NCBI RefSeq assembly: GCF_018474015.1
Contig: NZ_JAHCSG010000001.1
Location: 1,054,001 to 1,118,000 of the forward strand
DNA from: Williamsia sp. CHRR-6
Lineage (GTDB): Bacteria; Actinomycetota; Actinomycetes; Mycobacteriales; Mycobacteriaceae
Length of the DNA: 64,000 bases
Reading direction: 5' to 3'
A program made the translations under genes and the position numbers. Below the pieces are notes generated by a model. The model saw only the letters and a list, made by a program, of their open reading frames with translations. It was not told the DNA's origin and made no database searches. Below are positions 62,657 to 64,000 of this stretch, in pieces; position 1 is the first letter of the stretch; each line of letters opens with the position of its first letter.

Positions 62657-63322
62657 ATGAAGGATCCTTCCGAGGAGTCCAGGGCGGTTTCGCCGACACC
62701 ATCGTTCCCCATGTTCCCACTGGGGATGGCGCTTCTACCTGGGGAGATCCTCCCCCTGCAGATCTTCGAGCCGCGGTATCGAACCATGCTCGTCGACTGT
62801 CTGGCCCGGCCCGAACCCGCGTTCGGGGTGGTGCTCATCGAACGAGGCCATGAACTCGGCGGCGGCGACGAGCGCCACATGATCGCCACCGACGCCCACA
62901 TCGTCGAACACCGCGTACGCGACGACGGCCGCGCGGTGTTGCGCTGCGTGGGGGCCGAGCGCCTGCGGGTGGTGGAGTGGCTACCCGACGACCCATACCC
63001 GGTGGCGACGGTGCAGCCGTTCCCCGACGGTGCTGTGGCCACCGCCGACACCCCCGCCTTGGAGGCCCGCTACGCCGCAGTGGCCGAGGACATCCGCAAC
63101 CTGTTCGAGCTGGTCCGGTCGGCTGGGCAGGCGCAAGCCACGTTCGACGACACCGTCTACGGCGACATCGACCGCAGCTACGCCTGGGCCGGGCAACTCC
63201 CGTTGGGCCAGGCCGACCGGTATGCGCTGCTGGCGGCCGAGTCGCCGGTCGAGCGGATCGGGGTCCTGGCCGAGGCGGTCGAATCCGTCACCGCGGCCAT
63301 CCAGTTCCAGTTGATGGACTGA
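62657..63322 (+). CDS. LON N-terminal substrate-binding domain protein
   Basis: A 221-residue protein consisting of the N-terminal (PUA-like) domain of Lon protease only: 'FPMFPLGMALLPGEILPLQI', 'FEPRYRTMLVDCL', 'FGVVLIERGHELGGGD'. No ATPase or protease domain. Start ATG 62657 (MKDPSEES) is the nearest to the domain and in frame; no strong binding site. Such stand-alone proteins are widespread in actinobacteria; role unknown, perhaps substrate binding. Confidence 0.85.
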   Translation: MKDPSEESRAVSPTPSFPMFPLGMALLPGEILPLQIFEPRYRTMLVDCLARPEPAFGVVLIERGHELGGGDERHMIATDAHIVEHRVRDDGRAVLRCVGAERLRVVEWLPDDPYPVATVQPFPDGAVATADTPALEARYAAVAEDIRNLFELVRSAGQAQATFDDTVYGDIDRSYAWAGQLPLGQADRYALLAAESPVERIGVLAEAVESVTAAIQFQLMD

Positions 63323-63342
63323 CACCACATAGGGTCGTGGTC

Positions 63343-63945
63343 ATGCGACGCAGCCTGAAGATCTTCACCTCTGCCCTGGCCCTGACCACCACCGTCGGCC
63401 TCATCGCGGCCTGCGGATCGGACTCGAACGACTCGTCCTCTTCGTCGAGCACCGCGGCCGCCTCCACCGAGGCCGACACCACCGCCGCGCCTGCCCCCGA
63501 GCAGGCGCCGGCCCCCAAGGTGGGTACGCCCGGTTCGGCGGGGATCCCGGCCATCAAGGGCGGCGGCACCGACACCGAGACCGAGGCCACCATCGAGGCA
63601 GGTACCGGCACCCCGTCGGCGGACCTGTTGATCGCCGACATCAAGGTGGGCACCGGAGAGGTTGCGGCACTGAGCGATTCGGTCGACGTGCGCTACACCG
63701 GCGCGCTCTACACCGACGGCACCGTGTTCGACTCGTCGTGGAAGAACGGCAAAGACCCCGTCAACTTCCCGCTCAGCGGCGTGGTACCTGGTTTCGCCAA
63801 GGGCATCGAGGGCATGAAGGTGGGCGGCCGCCGCGAGATCGTGATCCCGCCGAACCTGGGCTACGGCGCCCAGGCCAACGGGCCCATCCCGGCCAGCTCG
63901 ACCCTCGTCTTCGTCGTCGACCTGGTGAAGCTGACCAAAGGCTGA
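63343..63945 (+). CDS. FKBP-type peptidyl-prolyl isomerase lipoprotein
   Basis: A 200-residue lipoprotein. Signal with lipobox 'LIAACG' (Cys about 24), then a Ser/Thr/Ala/Pro-rich linker to about 90, then a complete FKBP domain: 'VDVRYTGALYTDGTVFDSSW', 'GVVPGFAKGIEGMKVGGRRE', 'IPPNLGYGAQA', 'IPASSTLVFVVDLVKL'. It would help fold secreted proteins at the outer face of the membrane. It starts 20 bases after the LON-domain gene and may be co-transcribed. Confidence 0.92.
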   Translation: MRRSLKIFTSALALTTTVGLIAACGSDSNDSSSSSSTAAASTEADTTAAPAPEQAPAPKVGTPGSAGIPAIKGGGTDTETEATIEAGTGTPSADLLIADIKVGTGEVAALSDSVDVRYTGALYTDGTVFDSSWKNGKDPVNFPLSGVVPGFAKGIEGMKVGGRREIVIPPNLGYGAQANGPIPASSTLVFVVDLVKLTKG

Positions 63946-64000
63946 TCAGCGCCGGAGGTTGATCACCTCGTCTGCTGATCGACCTCCGGGTGGCTCACTC

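Overview
The window is high-GC DNA from an actinobacterium of the order Mycobacteriales (Gordonia, Williamsia or Rhodococcus type). The right third (about 50.8-64 kb) holds the genes carD, ispF, an lpqE-like lipoprotein, radA, disA, a membrane protein, a beta-carbonic anhydrase, mutY, an alpha/beta hydrolase and mhuD, in nearly the order I recall for Mycobacterium tuberculosis Rv3581c-Rv3592. This is chromosomal backbone. The left two thirds is an accessory region.

Layout. 0-2.4 kb: two ISL3-type transposase remnants facing each other around an unknown gene. 2.6-5.3 kb: a coiled-coil membrane protein and a phospholipase-D-like protein. 5.3-11.1 kb: a large minus-strand protein that looks like an AddB-like front fused to an AddA/RecB-like back, a DUF6308 protein, and a frameshifted gene. 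11.2-29.7 kb: a class 1 DISARM-like locus with an SNF2 helicase (DrmD-like), a DNA adenine methyltransferase (DrmMI-like), a tyrosine recombinase, a 2109-residue helicase/DUF1998/Vsr-like protein and a UvrD-like helicase. 29.7-38.7 kb: a DUF262 (GmrSD-like) nuclease, a GIY-YIG protein and two overlapping genes carrying three dynamin-like GTPase domains. 38.9-44.5 kb: remains of a WXG100/polymorphic-toxin locus with an Imm49-type immunity gene and small duplicated genes. 44.7-48 kb: a self-sufficient cytochrome P450 of the CYP102 type. 48.1-50.7 kb: decayed duplicates, a SOUL heme-binding protein and an unknown gene. After that comes the backbone.

The most striking feature is in the methyltransferase. 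The plus-strand gene (14114-15793) stops just before SAM-binding motif I. The missing part, starting exactly at motif I, lies on the opposite strand (19925 down to 16989). The break is at a 12-bp repeat with a 6-bp spacer (ATGACG). A second copy lies in the minus-strand target-recognition region and a third at the end of a cassette fragment. An alternative target-recognition cassette lies next to the first copy, and a tyrosine recombinase gene follows directly. Inverting 15764-19925 would rebuild one in-frame protein of about 1528 residues. Inverting 15764-18268 would swap recognition cassettes. The sequence is therefore best read as a phase-variable, specificity-switching DISARM-like methyltransferase caught in its OFF orientation.

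A second unusual feature is in the backbone. Several genes (the thioesterase, carbonic anhydrase, mutY and hydrolase genes) are followed by tandem 21-26 bp repeats that start at or right after their own stop codon, with a different unit sequence at each locus. Two divergent gene pairs (carbonic anhydrase/mutY and hydrolase/mhuD) appear to start on the same CATG palindrome.
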